From Batillaria attramentaria (Eukaryota; Mollusca; Gastropoda; Batillariidae), in the NCBI GenBank assembly GCA_018292915.2, contig JACVVK020000034.1, positions 23,501 to 87,500 of the forward strand: a stretch of 64,000 nucleotides of DNA, in the 5' to 3' direction. This document shows, in pieces, positions 46,427 to 59,204 of the stretch (position 1 is the stretch's first letter; each line of letters opens with the position of its first letter). The translations under genes and the position numbers were made by a program. The notes beneath the pieces were generated by a model, which was given only the letters and a program-made list of their open reading frames with translations, did not search any database and was not told the DNA's origin.

Positions 46427-46523
46427 CAACTCTGTCACCGTTGCAGAGTTTTCAGCGTTTCGGGGACCCTTATAAAACTAGAGCACGAGGGACGCTGAAA
46501 ACTCTGCAACTATGACAGAGTTG
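46427..46523. repeat. inverted repeat, 32-bp arms
   Basis: CAACTCTGTCACCGTTGCAG...CAGCGT and its inverse (2 mismatches in 32) around a loop of about 33 bases. Probably a short fold-back element. Confidence 0.65.
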
Positions 46524-46574
46524 ACTGTGCTTGCACGGTCGACTCTGTAAAAATTTTTACACACTTCGGAAAGC

Positions 46575-47340
46575 TTTTTGTTGGGAGCTTAGATCTTTAA
46601 TCCGTGCATCAGAATCACTTGGGTCACAGTAGAACACCTGAAACCGCTGTGTTGACTCTGGTCGGCGTATATGTTCTACTAGAAGCGTACCGCGCACCGG
46701 CCCCCGTAGTGTAGTGGTTAGCACTTCGGACTATGGACCGGGAGACCCGGGTTCGAGTCCCAGCCGAGGCAAGCGCGATTTTCCTACCTAGATCGGCTCC
46801 TACCCACAGCGGGTGTGCTATGGGCACAATGGGGGCCCAGTGAACAGCCGTGCTTCACCCGCTTCACGGGTGCGACTTAGGGGGTGCTTCCCTTGGTATG
46901 ACACGTCTTATGATGTGGATGATTACACGGCCGGCACCGCAGGTGCCGTACTTCCGGGCCTGGTTAATGCCGGGATATTTATGACAGGAAGCGTGGAATG
47001 CGGCCCTGTCCCGCAGTCCCAAACCACACGGACCTCCATAGCATCATCTCACCATCATCCTCATCTCCACCATCATGCATAATAAAAATTGCCACAGCTT
47101 TCGAGCCCTCCGTGGATTCCACCCATGACCAGGGAGGAACACCACTGGGGTTGGCATAGAGTTGTGGCAGCAAAAAAAAAAAAAAAAAAAAAGAAGCGTA
47201 CCGCGCACTGAGCAGACGAGGTTGTTTGGTTGCGGACTGAGGAGCGGATAGAAAGCGCTGATTGGTGGCTATTTTTGTTAGATTTTGCCAGTCCCAGTCT
47301 GTTCAAGAACCGACCGTAGGCTCAAAGAAAGTCGCATTTT
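46575..47340. repeat. left copy of an inverted segmental duplication
   Basis: Outside the inserted SINE (46698-47191), this region matches the reverse complement of 53280-54060: for example GTACCGCGYACTGAGCAGACGA, GTTTGGTTGCGGACTGAG and CCCAGTCTGTTCA. Identity is clearly high but with many substitutions. Confidence 0.75.
46698..47191 (+). mobile_element. SINE family B copy 2
   Basis: Complete: tRNA-like head (GTAGTGTAGTGGTTAGCACT, then GGGTTCGAGTCCC), body and poly-A tail. The 17-bp duplication AGAAGCGTACCGCGCAC lies at 46681-46697 and 47192-47208. Confidence 0.93.
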
Positions 47341-47408
47341 TCTAATATTAGAAGCCACAAAGTCTCAAAAACGCTTGCGACGCCGGGTCAAATGAAGCAT
47401 CCTGCCAT

Positions 47409-47700
47409 CAGGGTCTGCATGTATAAGTCGGGGTTAGGGAGTTTAGCCCCGGGTTAGAGTCTAACCTCGAACTAAACTAGCTCTAGGGTTAAATTTTCTG
47501 TTGTTTTTTGTTTTAAATCAGGAAGCGGGACCATTCCAGCAAGGTGCCTATGCCGTTATACTGAGAAGGATTTGTGTCTTTCTTTCTTCGCTTCCTTTTT
47601 TTTTTAAATTTAATTTTGTTTTGGGGTTTCTTTTGTCCTAGTCTACGTTAGGCCCGTAGTTGTGTGTTAAATTAACCTTGAGTTTTACATACGGGCCCTG
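47409..47700. mobile_element. MITE with CAGGGCCCGTATGTAA-type ends, copy 1
   Basis: Left end CAGGGTCTGCATGTATAAG and right end TTACATACGGGCCCTG; subterminal AACCTCGA motifs occur in both orientations. It matches 52088-52395 in inverted orientation. No clear target duplication. Confidence 0.7.
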
Positions 47701-49129
47701 GCAAATAACATCAGAGATTCGAAAGCGGCAGTTTCTCATCACAGCGACGTCACGAGGCTTTAATGTAGGCCACCCCATGTTTGCCTGGTCAACTACCAAC
47801 CAAATATCAATCAACAGCTGTCAACTCCAAATGTGACATTTGTGCAAGTAAACACGCAGCCAGCCGAATATTCACGGCTCTCCCTACTGTGCTGTGTGTC
47901 AAACTGAGTCACCAATAGTGTTGTACGTTATGGTTGTCGCCACGGACTTCTTTTTTTAACCCATGCACTTCAGTTAAGTTTATAATTCTATCGTCATCAG
48001 CGGGATGTTTCAAGAGTGTTTTATGGCTGTCACACTTAACCTTTTTTTGTATTCCTCGTCCCCGGCATCTTTCAATAGTCTGTTTTATAGTTGTCGCCGT
48101 TCCTTCGGTTGTAACCATGTGCTCCATGCAGGGGTTAAATTTCATACATCTGTTATTCTCACCAGCATCTTTCCCTTTCAAGTCAGTGAACAGTTGTTTA
48201 GTTTTCCAGTAAAGTACATGATCTTGCTTTTCCGTCTTGTCAAATAAATTCACTGAACGTGGACAACTCTGCCAATAGCTGCCTCTCGGGTCGTGATATA
48301 GTTAGTGTAGGATTTGACCTGTGGTACCTTTACAGTACGAACATGCAGCAGATTTTCTGGGACACTTAAAGTTGTCCCTGTCTCACGAATGCCAGACATA
48401 AAAGTACATGGACGATACAAAGGCATGCGCATAAGATGGAGGATGTCATCATTCCACCCTGACGTTTGAATAGCGTGTTTGAACAGGAGAGCACTTGTTT
48501 GGCATCTTTGGACCAGTACAGCAAGCAACAACAACAAAAAAATGTATAACATGTCACATCACACGACTTTCACGTCACAAGATCGAACAAACAGACGAAT
48601 AGGTGTCAAAACCTCGCTAGACAAATGTTGATGTCCGTTCAGCACCCGCAAATTATGATGACATACAATATAACACAAAATCATAGTTCAACTTTACAGT
48701 CACATCCATTCTGTTGAAGAGATGGGCTTGAAGTTGTTGTTGTTGTTGTTGTTGTTGTTAAAAGTCATTTATTTGTTTATTTGATACAGTGCATGACATA
48801 TGCTGACGCCATGAAAGAGAGACCAGCGTTACAAAGTCTCATCCACAATGGCATATTCACGGCTCTCCCTGCTGTGCTGTGGAATATTGACAGTTGACGG
48901 GTTAATTGAATTCTACATTCTTTACATGATACAGTGTGTGACATATGCTCGTATATTTGTCCGTGTGCACGGGCTGTGTTTGTCCGGGCCGTGTGCACAT
49001 TACATTGAAACATCTGTAGACAGATTAGATGAAGACCTGGTGGTTTATTGACTGAACACCGGCTGATCTGAGTCACCTACTTGTGGCGTGATGCGTATTC
49101 GACCTCTTGATACAGAAGATCAGCAGAAA
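47701..49129. other. no recognised gene
   Basis: Contains (GTT)n at 48733-48759. No supported frame or RNA. Confidence 0.4.
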
Positions 49130-49134
49130 ATGGG

Positions 49135-49870
49135 AATTTTTTCCTCTCAAAACCCTTCAGGGTGATGTCACCTCGTACCCACAATGCTGTACGAAAAGGA
49201 CTACTTTCAGGAGGAAATATCATTGCCTTATTTGCATTTGCAGGGGGACGTTATTTTCGTTTTCGTGAGCAGAAACTGTAAAGAAATATTTGAATCCGCC
49301 TCAGGGTGACCTTATCTTAGACCCACAACGGAAGGATTTCCTAACCGGGAAAATATCAAGGAAGATCATTTGCATTTACAAAGGGAAGTTTTTCTTTGTT
49401 GTACACATACACAAAAAAACCGGTAAAGAAGACATTTTAAATCACCTCAGGGTGACGTCACCTCATATTCACAATGCTGTACTAGAGGGACCACTTCCAG
49501 CGAGAAATATCAATTACTTATTTGCATTTGGAAGGGGGTGTTAGTGAACAAAACTGTAAAGAAGGCATTTTTATCCCTCCTCAGGGCTAAGTCACCTCAT
49601 ACTCATAACGCTGTACCAGAGGGACTACTTTCAGGGGGAATATATCGATGACATGTCACATTTGCATTTGCCAAGGGACGTTATGTTTCTTTGTTGCGAG
49701 CAAAAAAATGTAAAGAAGGTATTTTAATTCCCCCTCCGGGTAACGTCACCTCACACCCATAATGCTGCACTAGACGGACTACTTTCAGGGGGAAATATCA
49801 AGGACTGATTTCCATTTCCAAAGGGCCGTTATTTTCTTTGTTGTCAGCAGAAACTGGAAAGATGGTAGTA
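49135..49870. repeat. satellite-like array, about 5 x 140 bp
   Basis: Units begin near 49158, 49301, 49448, 49582 and 49734. Each has CAGGGTGACGTCACCTCA-like sequence, ACCCACAATGCTGTAC, ACTACTTTCAGGGGGAAATA, TTTGCATTTG and AACTGTAAAGAAGG. Divergence between units is considerable. Confidence 0.8.
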
Positions 49871-50498
49871 GCGATTAAGCAATTAACACAGCGGCACGAA
49901 TAATACACCAGTGACATTTGTCGTTCGGCAGTTTTATACACAATTATGCTCAATTACTGCATACCAGTATGTAATTACTGGATATATTATCGTCCACTTT
50001 CAGCACATTCGTGTGGCTCCAGTGTTGCTTCCTTTTTTTATTCTGTTTTTGGTATATGAACTATGATGATGGAGACTTGATATAGCGCACGGCAAGGCAT
50101 ACTATACAATGACAAAGACAAGAACATGCATCATAAACATACATAATTTGACTTGACATTTGAGTAGAGTCATGTCACAGTCATAGGCCATGGAGGCAAA
50201 TAGGAACCAGGCGCATAATACCTAAGAAAAATACTGGACATGTGGAGGATTGAGGACAGCAAGCTTGTGCACACCGTAACAATAAATACATGTATATATG
50301 TGCCCTGTAGTATAATATATATATATATATATATCTAAGGAGCTAGGGATATGTACACATATTCTGCAAATATCTGACTAAAGAACAAGGCGCGGTCTGA
50401 TGATCCTCTGATCTAAAGATTGACCGATTTCTCCAATATCATCATACAGGACTTAGGTTCTGCTAGTGCACAAGTTTTGTTTAGCGTTCATGCATGCA

Positions 50499-50499
<1 letters not shown>
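49871..50499. other. no recognised gene; short (AT)n tract
   Basis: (AT)n at about 50314-50334. Nothing else was identified. Confidence 0.4.

Positions 50500-50590
<91 letters not shown>
50500..50590. repeat. (CA)n microsatellite
   Basis: About 45 CA units. Confidence 0.97.
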
Positions 50591-50591
<1 letters not shown>

Positions 50592-51067
50592 CACACACAT
50601 AAACACGCTCACTCACAAACACATAAATAAGTGGTTGTGTTATTGCCTCCTATTTTGCGTTAGTGCACATAATCTTCAGAGTTTCACTGAGATCATTTTG
50701 ATTCAGTCAGCACTACGCAAACCCACCACTGATGCGAATAGGATTGTGAACATTTGAGGTTTTGAGGTTTTTAGTCTTTATCAACGCGAGGATGATTTCA
50801 TAGAGTGAAAAAAAACCCACCCAACCGAGCTTGTACAAATTTGGGCTTGAACGAAATTCGGGACTTTCTAATCGCGAGCCAAACGCTCAGCTTATTTACC
50901 TACTATTCGACTCCCGGAGGAATCTGCGAGGAAAGAGTCACTTCAGTCCTTCCGGGAGAGACTTGGCTGCAGCCTTCACAACCTGCAGTCAACCCCAACC
51001 ACCCCCTTAGTGTGCCCCCATGACTGAAATGTACATAGTGTTAACTTTTTTCACTCAGTCCTGACAA
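50591..51067. other. no recognised gene
   Basis: No supported frame; the sequence has no repeat that I could match in the window. Confidence 0.4.
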
Positions 51068-51080
51068 CCTCCGGTTATTG

Positions 51081-51254
51081 GGGGAGCCGGGGCGGTCGAA
51101 TGGTAGAGCGTTGGACTTCTAATGCTCGGGTCGTGAGTTCGATCCCGGCTGGGGCCAAATATTTGTGCTGGCTTTTTCATCGTTGCCCCGTCTTTGATAT
51201 CACCCTATGTGGTGGAAAAGGACGTTAAACCCCCAAACACCCACACCCACCCAC
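51081..51254 (+). mobile_element. SINE family A copy 3
   Basis: Complete copy. tRNA-like head AGCCGGGGCGGTCGAATGGT...; B box GAGTTCGATCCC; body with TTTGTGCTGGCTTTTTCATC; end GTTAAACCCCCAAACACCCA. The 13-bp duplication CCTCCGGTTATTG lies at 51068-51080 and 51255-51267. Confidence 0.93.
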
Positions 51255-51267
51255 CCTCCGGTTATTG

Positions 51268-52087
51268 TGTCACACCGTTATTTACGCTCTACGAGCCAAA
51301 CTCTTCAGCGGAAGACGAAGAAGAAAGAGCACGCGGCATTTGAAGTACCGAGACGCCGAAACTTGGAAACGCCGAAACTTCTGTTTGCTGACTAACTGGG
51401 TTGACACCAATCTGGATTTTAGTGGACCAGAGACAAAAGTCGTGACTGTCCAGCTTTTGTCCGGAGCCGAAACCCGAACCAGGCTTCCGAACACAGTTTG
51501 CGTGGTTGGACATATTTGTTCAGTGTCGCATGACAGATCGAGCAAGTCGACCTTGACTAGGGCACGCCCTGGCTCCGCATTCCGCTTGCCACATACATCT
51601 ACCGTCATTTTGCAAAAAGGGCTTAAGCGCCTGTAAAAAGCATGGCGCTTAGGTCCTATTTCCAGACTACGGGTAAACATTTCCTGACACCGGGGGAAAA
51701 AGGGCATAAGCGCTTGTCAATTCGGTATTTCATGGGCCCCATTTCCAGAACACAGGAAGATATTTCCTAAGACTAGGAAATTCCTGTCGCCTGACTGTTG
51801 TGTACAAATCTGTTGGTCACATCACAGTCAGTTTCCTATCCATCTAGTCACCATGTAGCTTTTCATATAGCTTCGGAATGCCTGCGAATGCGAAACTCCG
51901 AACTTGATTGGCTGAAACAAACAAACAAACAAACAAACAAACAAACAAACAAACAAATGCTGTAGTGTATTGAAGAGACTGGCTAAAACGACTTATTGAG
52001 ATAATTATTACGTTGGTTTCAAGCATGCATTTGAGTTTCCTTTAAACTAGTACGGACATTACCAAACTGCCTCTCAGTTTCAGACTA
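51268..52087. other. no recognised gene; (CAAA)n tract
   Basis: (CAAA)n at about 51917-51957. Open frames on both strands around 51.27-51.70 kb match nothing I recognise. Confidence 0.4.
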
Positions 52088-52395
52088 CAGGGCCCGTATG
52101 TAAACGTCGAGGTTAATTTAACCCACGGCTACGGGCCTAACCCAGACTAGGACAAAAGAAACCCCAAAGCAAAATTAAACTGATGTAAAAAAAGGAAGCG
52201 AAGAGAGGAACAAAAAAAATCCTGCTATAACGGTTTAGACACCTTGCTGGACTGGGCCCGCTTCTTGATTTAAAAAAAAAAAAATTAAAAAAAAAAAAAC
52301 AACCAGAAGACTTAACCCTAGAGCTAGTTTTGTTCGAGGTTAGACTCTAACCCAGGGCTAAAAGCCCTAACCTCGACTATTACATACGGGCCCTG
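52088..52395. mobile_element. MITE with CAGGGCCCGTATGTAA ends, copy 2
   Basis: Ends CAGGGCCCGTATGTAA and TTACATACGGGCCCTG apart from short gaps; subterminal GTCGAGGTTA motifs at both ends. It is the inverted counterpart of 47409-47700. Confidence 0.75.
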
Positions 52396-52429
52396 GCTAG
52401 AACAAAGAATGTGGCTACATGTATATTCT

Positions 52430-52905
52430 TGCAGTTGTTGTGTCTTCTGTGTTCATTCCTACCAGTTAAAACTATCGATATGCGACACAAACAGAACAGC
52501 CAGTTTTGGACGTAGGTCAGCCAAAACGAAACTGACCCTATCTAATTCAGTTTCAGACTACTGGCTAAATAAAAAGAGAAAAAAAAAAAGAAGTAACTAC
52601 CTGTATCTTCTTGCAGTTGTTTTGTCTTCTGTGTTAATTCCTACTTCTTAAAACTATCGATATGCGACACAAAGAGCCAGTTTGGGGCATAGGTCAACCA
52701 AAACGAAACTGACCCTAACTAATTCAGTTTCATTACTGGCTAAAAAAAAAGTGACTACCTGTATCTTCTTGCAGTTGTTTTGTCTTCTGTGTTAATTCCT
52801 ACTTCTTAAAACTATCGATATGCGACACAAACAGCCAGTTTGGGCATAGGTCAACCAAAACGAAACTGACACTACTAACTAGTATTTCAGTTTCATTTAT
52901 CCACA
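52430..52905. repeat. three tandem units of about 155-178 bp
   Basis: Each unit has CTTGCAGTTGTTKTGTCTTC, AAAACTATCGATATGCGACA, TAGGTCARCCAAAACGAAAC and AATTCAGTTTC. Units 2 and 3 are nearly identical. Confidence 0.88.
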
Positions 52906-52924
52906 AGAACTTTCCATAACTTGA

Positions 52925-53096
52925 GGGGAGCCGGGGTGGCCGAACGGTAGAGCGTTGGACTTCCAATGCTCGGGTCGTGAGTTCGAATCCCGGCTGGGGC
53001 CAAATATTGTGCTGACTTTTTCATCGTTGCCCCGTCTTTGATATCACCCTATGTGGTGGAAAAGGACGTTAAACTCCCAAACACCCACCCACCCAC
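52925..53096 (+). mobile_element. SINE family A copy 4
   Basis: Complete copy with a 11-bp duplication CCATAACTTGA (52914-52924, 53097-53107). The head reads AGCCGGGGTGGCCGAACGGT and the B box GAGTTCGAATCCC. Confidence 0.93.
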
Positions 53097-53279
53097 CCAT
53101 AACTTGAACCGCGCCCAAACTGACGTGTAGGGCAGATTGACTGATACGTCAATGTCATGAAACGTATAGGTCTGCAGTGATTCATTCAGTAGTCAATAGT
53201 TTTTAAAGCCTCTATGCTCCAAACGCCGCTAAGATGAAAAACTGCCGCGTTCGAAGCTCTAACGTTTGCTGGTTAGAAG

Positions 53280-54060
53280 AATGTTTTATCTGGCCATCGT
53301 GACCGGTTTCGGAACTTTACGGATTCTCCTATTAGAGAAATACGACTTTTTTTTTTCTTTTTTTTTTTTTGGCTGCCACAACTCTTTGCCTCCCTGGTAA
53401 TGGGTGAAATCCACGGAGGGCTCGGAAGCTGGGGCAATTTTTATTATGCATGATGATGGAGATGAGGATGATGGTAAGAAGGAGGTCAGTGTGGTTTGGG
53501 ACTGCGGGACAGGGCCGCATTCCACGCTTCCTGTCATAAATATCCCGGCAATAAACAAGCCCGGGAACTACGGCACCTGCGGTGCCTGCCGGTAATCATC
53601 CACATCATAAGACGTGTCATACCAAGCGAAGCACCCCCAAAGTCGCACCCGTGAAGTGGGTGAATCTCGGCTGCGTGACAACAGCCTCCCCATTGGGCCC
53701 ATAGCACACCCGCTGTGGGTAGGATCCGACCTAGGTAGGAAAAATCCCGCTTGTCTCGGCTGGGACTCGAACCTGGGTCTGCCGGTCCATGGTCCTAAGA
53801 GCTAACCACTACACTACGGGGGCCGGTGAAATACGACATTCTTGGAGCCTGCGGTCCATTCCTGAACAGACTGGGACTCGAAAAATCTTCTAAAATTAGC
53901 ATCCAGTCAGCGCCGTCTAGCTGGTACTCAGTCCGCAACCAAACAACGTCGTCTGCTCAGTACGCGGTACACTTCTAGAACAACATATATACGCCAGAGT
54001 CATCACAATGGTTTCAGGTTCTATCTTGTGGCCAAAGTGACTGATTCAGATGCACAGATC
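53280..54060. repeat. right copy of an inverted segmental duplication
   Basis: Reverse complement of 46575-47340 once the SINEs are set aside. This copy has no SINE at the point where the left copy carries one, and has its own SINE at 53347-53827. Confidence 0.75.
53347..53827 (-). mobile_element. SINE family B copy 3
   Basis: Flanked by the 10-bp duplication GAAATACGAC (53337-53346, 53828-53837). Head at the right end, poly-T (tail) at the left. Body co-linear with the other copies. Confidence 0.9.
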
Positions 54061-54127
54061 ATGCGCATACGATGGACAGTTTTTTTCACACGCTGTCGTA
54101 TGCGTGTTATGCCGATTGAGACTTTAA

Positions 54128-54241
54128 AGGTGGGTGGGTGGGTGTTTGGGAGTTTAACGTCCTTCTCCACCACATACGGGTGATATTAAAGACGGGGCAA
54201 CGATGAAAAAGCCAGCACAAATAGTTGGTCCCAACCGGGAT
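54128..54241 (-). mobile_element. SINE family A copy 5, head truncated
   Basis: 3' body only, ending within the B-box region. The duplication ATTGAGACTTTAA (54115-54127, 54242-54254) shows it was truncated at insertion. Confidence 0.9.
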
Positions 54242-54455
54242 ATTGAGACTTTAAGGATTAACCAATTCCAAGGATTCATACGTTGATGGATATTCGTGAA
54301 ACTCATAGCTCAGTGATTCACACTGTAGTCGACAGGTTTAAAGAATTAATCAATGAAAGAATCCATACACGACAGCCTTCTAATTGGTGTAATGTGATGA
54401 CAAATGACAACACGTGCGTTGCGTGTGCAGTTACTGCTGAAATGTGATTTCGTCT

Positions 54456-54970
54456 GTGCGCCAATGCAGGCGACGGGAACCAGCAAGTGAGCCATCGGGG
54501 ATCCTTCCTGTTTAGAAGAGCTATTTTACCTTGGCATGTTTCTACAGCTATTAGCCAGTACTAAGAGCAGTACTGACAATGTAAAACAGAACTAATACTA
54601 ACCACTACTAACTAACTAAACTAAATAAATCTGTGCGCCAGCACAGGCGATGGGAACCGGCAGGTGAGCCATCGGGGATCCTTCCTGTTTAGAAGAGCTA
54701 TTTCACATTGGCATGTTTCCACAGCTGTTAGCCAGTACTAGGAGCATTACTGACAATATAAAACAGAACTAATACTAACCACGGGAATATACATACGCTA
54801 AATAAATCTGTGCGCAAGCACAGGTGATGGGAACCAGCAGGTGAGCCATCGGGGATTCGTTGTGTTTAGAAGAGCTCTTTCACCTTGGCTTGCCTCCCGT
54901 TGCTGTTATCCTAGTCAGTAGTAACAGCATTGCTAATTACGTAGGAAAGAACTGATGTTAACAGAGAATA
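54456..54970. repeat. three tandem units of about 176 bp
   Basis: Each starts near CTGTGCGCMARYRCAGG and has GTGAGCCATCGGGGATCCTT, TGTTTAGAAGAGCT, ACAGCTRTTAGCCAGTACTA and CAGAACTAATACTAACCAC. Unit 3 is the most diverged. Confidence 0.9.
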
Positions 54971-55089
54971 ATTATTAATAATAGCTAGACATGCCAAAGG
55001 AAAATAACTCTGCCAAAAGCTTAAGATCTCACACCATCGTGCCTTGGCTCTTGAGCCCGAGTAAGGCTATTATGATTTGGAACAGAGGA

Positions 55090-55262
55090 CTAAGCTTGAA
55101 ATGCCACTCTGTCACGCAGTCCGCGTGGACCTGCATAGCAGCATCATACCATCACCTTCATCCTCATTATCATCAGAGAAAAATTGCCTCGAGTTTCCGA
55201 GCTCTCCATGGATTCCACTAACCATCCTGTAGTAGGAATACCACTAGAGCTGGCGAAATGTT
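55090..55262 (+). mobile_element. SINE family B fragment 4 (old, diverged)
   Basis: Matches the 3' third of family B (GTGGACCTGCATAGCAGCAT, CATCCTCATTATCATC, CCATGGATTCCACT) with many substitutions. No head, no duplication found. Confidence 0.65.
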
Positions 55263-55636
55263 GAGTCCCTTGTGGCTCGGTAAGCTGAGTCCAGTAGCCT
55301 ACATGTACTGGAGCGGGGTACAGCTGGAAGCTTTTGGGAGGTCATTTGTTTCATTGATTGTCGTTGCAACATGATGCTGTTGTGACATGTGGCGACCGAC
55401 ACCAGATGCCCAGGGTGGGATGGGGCAGATCTACAATATTAAAAGCTGCAGTGATATCAGTGGTGCATATAGCCAGTGTACCGAGGGTAGCCCCAATATA
55501 TGATACTGCTTTGTAATTATGAGAGTTTGCAGAACAGACGACTCAGCACGTTTCGCGTGGATAGAAGTAGTAATACGTGTGTGGCTTAAAGTACCAGCTG
55601 TGAAGTATAAAACACACACGTTCGCACCCATAAACG
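55263..55636. other. no recognised gene
   Basis: No supported frame or repeat. Confidence 0.4.
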
Positions 55637-56779
<1,143 letters not shown>

Positions 56780-57049
56780 TCAATTTCTATCATTTTTTTT
56801 TTTTTTAAATTAGGGGAACAAAAACCAAGAACACAGGAACTTGATAAAGTGCAGAAAGGGCACTTGGAAGTCAGTATATATAGTTCCAGCTACTGTGGAG
56901 TACTTACAGTGTACTTTGTGCTCTATCACACAATAGAGTGGGTCAGCATCACGTTGTTTGTGTGAGCCATCACGATCACAGACAGTGCTAAATCCCATGT
57001 GACTTAGACTGCGTAGATCTCTCCCTGCCATAAGGCAAACGCACACAGA

Positions 57050-57093
57050 CACAGACAGACACAGACACAGACACACACACACACACACGCACG

Positions 57094-57132
<39 letters not shown>

Positions 57133-57133
57133 G

Positions 57134-57171
<38 letters not shown>
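57050..57171. repeat. (CA)n with CACG interruptions
   Basis: Interrupted CA tract followed by poly-G at about 57189-57207. Confidence 0.96.
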
Positions 57172-57174
<3 letters not shown>

Positions 57175-57310
57175 GCGTGCGCGTGTGTGGGGGGGGGGGG
57201 AGGGGGGTCCTTTATTTTCCAACAGAAGATTTTGGCCAAAGCCGGACTAGTTCACAACCTTTCCGTTTCTCAACTTGCTACAGCAGAAGTAATCTAGGAC
57301 ACACCGGTAT

Positions 57311-57393
<83 letters not shown>

Positions 57394-57417
57394 ACACACA
57401 CACACACACACACACCG

Positions 57418-57464
<47 letters not shown>
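57311..57464. repeat. (CA)n microsatellite
   Basis: About 150 bp with two small interruptions. Confidence 0.97.
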
Positions 57465-57467
<3 letters not shown>

Positions 57468-57949
57468 GACTTGGCATACGGAGATCTTTCCCGACCTTCA
57501 AGTGAGAGAGACTTGTGGAAGTTTCTCAAGTGACTTGAAACTAGAACGTGGCGTCTATTTTTAGAACATTACTGCTAGTCACATGAGTTATACCGAGCTT
57601 ATCCTCTTAATCGCGCCGGTAGCTTAACCACCGTCCTAATACGTAAATAGTTCCTTAAGCGGTGGGACACAGGGAAAAGGCTGGTTTGTGTTTATTTTGA
57701 CCCTGTCGGATTGAAACTGACGTAATTATCTACTTAGTACATGTCTGTTCAATGTGTATGTCCCTGAAGTCACCAGTACGACTAAGAGGCTGAACAAGGT
57801 ACTCCGTGATATATGCATATACCACGTTCTCTTCATACGGCAGTTCTAAAATATCTGCTCCAAATACCATCACGTCAGTTAGGCACCCCTTTTGTCAGTA
57901 GCAAGACTCGCCTTTACAAAAGGATTGCTAATTACGTACGATATAAATG
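57465..57949. other. no recognised gene
   Basis: Unique-looking sequence without a supported frame. Confidence 0.4.
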
Positions 57950-58268
57950 CCTCCCCCCCCCCCCTACTTTATTATCCCTTTCGGGAAATTCGGGTTGCTT
58001 CCCCCGGGGGAAGCGCGTCGCCGCGGTGCAGTTCCACCCAATACCTATCCTATATATACATTTTACAATTTTGCTGGTAGAGGAAAGCCGGATAACCCGG
58101 AGAGAAACCCCCGATGAGCAGCCCGGTAGCCAGGCAAAAACCGGAATCACATATCACAAGCTCGACCTGGGCTCGCACCCACGCTTCATCGCCATGACAT
58201 TGGTGACGGCCGTTCAGTAGCGCAGCGGTTAAATCCGACGCGCTACCTATTAGACCACCGCTCACCCC
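57950..58268 (-). mobile_element. SINE family C, fuller copy
   Basis: The left part matches 9366-9450 (CTACTTTATTRTCCCTTTCG and the CCCCCGGGGGAAG palindrome). The right end on the minus strand reads GTGAGCGGTGGTCTAATAGG and GGGTGCGAGCCCAGGTCGAG, a plausible tRNA-like A and B box set. The borders are approximate. Confidence 0.55.
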
Positions 58269-58750
58269 GATATTCCCCAATATTATTTTACGAATGGCAC
58301 CGCGTAGTGTTTAGTAAACACGTGAAGCTGAAATTGCGTAACTCGGCTGACAGTGAGATCTGACGCATTTTTTTTTTTTAATTGCCCCTTGCAGACTGCA
58401 TTAGGTGAACAGTATAGCAGTCTACCTGTAGCTAACGCTAGCGAAGAGCACACAAAGCCAGCTTGGAGATACACTGTTACACAGTAGCGTGTTGAGACAG
58501 TGAAGTGCGGTATGAGATATCGCTGACTGACATAAACACCCCGAGGGCTATGAGTTAGCTGTTGCCGGTTTGTGCTGATAAGGAACAACTTTTACCCTCA
58601 GTGTACCGGGTCTTGTTCTGAACAGTGGCCGTAGGAATCACTTGGGGCCGGTGTCGATCAAAATGCAGTAGTTGCGTGATTAGACTAACCCCCTCCCCCC
58701 ACTACACACACACGCCCGCGAGTGAACAAAGAGAGAAAGAAAGACATGCT
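58269..58750. other. no recognised gene
   Basis: No supported frame. Poly-T near 58370. Confidence 0.4.
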
Positions 58751-58754
58751 CGGC

Positions 58755-58794
58755 ACACACACACACACAGAGACAAACACAGACAAACCACAGC

Positions 58795-58854
<60 letters not shown>

Positions 58855-58905
58855 GCATGCACGCACACGTGGTAGGCGGGGGGGGGGGAGTAGGGGGGGG
58901 GGGGG
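58755..58905. repeat. (CA)n-(CG)n tract and poly-G
   Basis: CA block to about 58840, then (GC)n, then two poly-G runs. Confidence 0.94.
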
Positions 58906-59071
58906 GCATTATACAAGAAACAATGCAATAGACATTGTTCAAAATCGGGAACAGGCAGTCATTCCTCTCTGAGCACAACGGCTACGCATAGATGCACACG
59001 AATAACGCCGGTATGACTTTTGGGTTTTTACTTTAACTCTGCAAAGTACTTAGGTTATTCCTAACACACCG

Positions 59072-59174
<103 letters not shown>

Positions 59175-59204
59175 TGGACAGAGACAGTCATACGTGTATC
59201 GCTA

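Noticed and set aside
46698..46775. tRNA-like sequences with A and B boxes (also at 51085, 52928, 58205)
   Set aside because: Each is the head of a SINE with body and target duplications; the cloverleaf is degenerate, so they are not called as tRNA genes.
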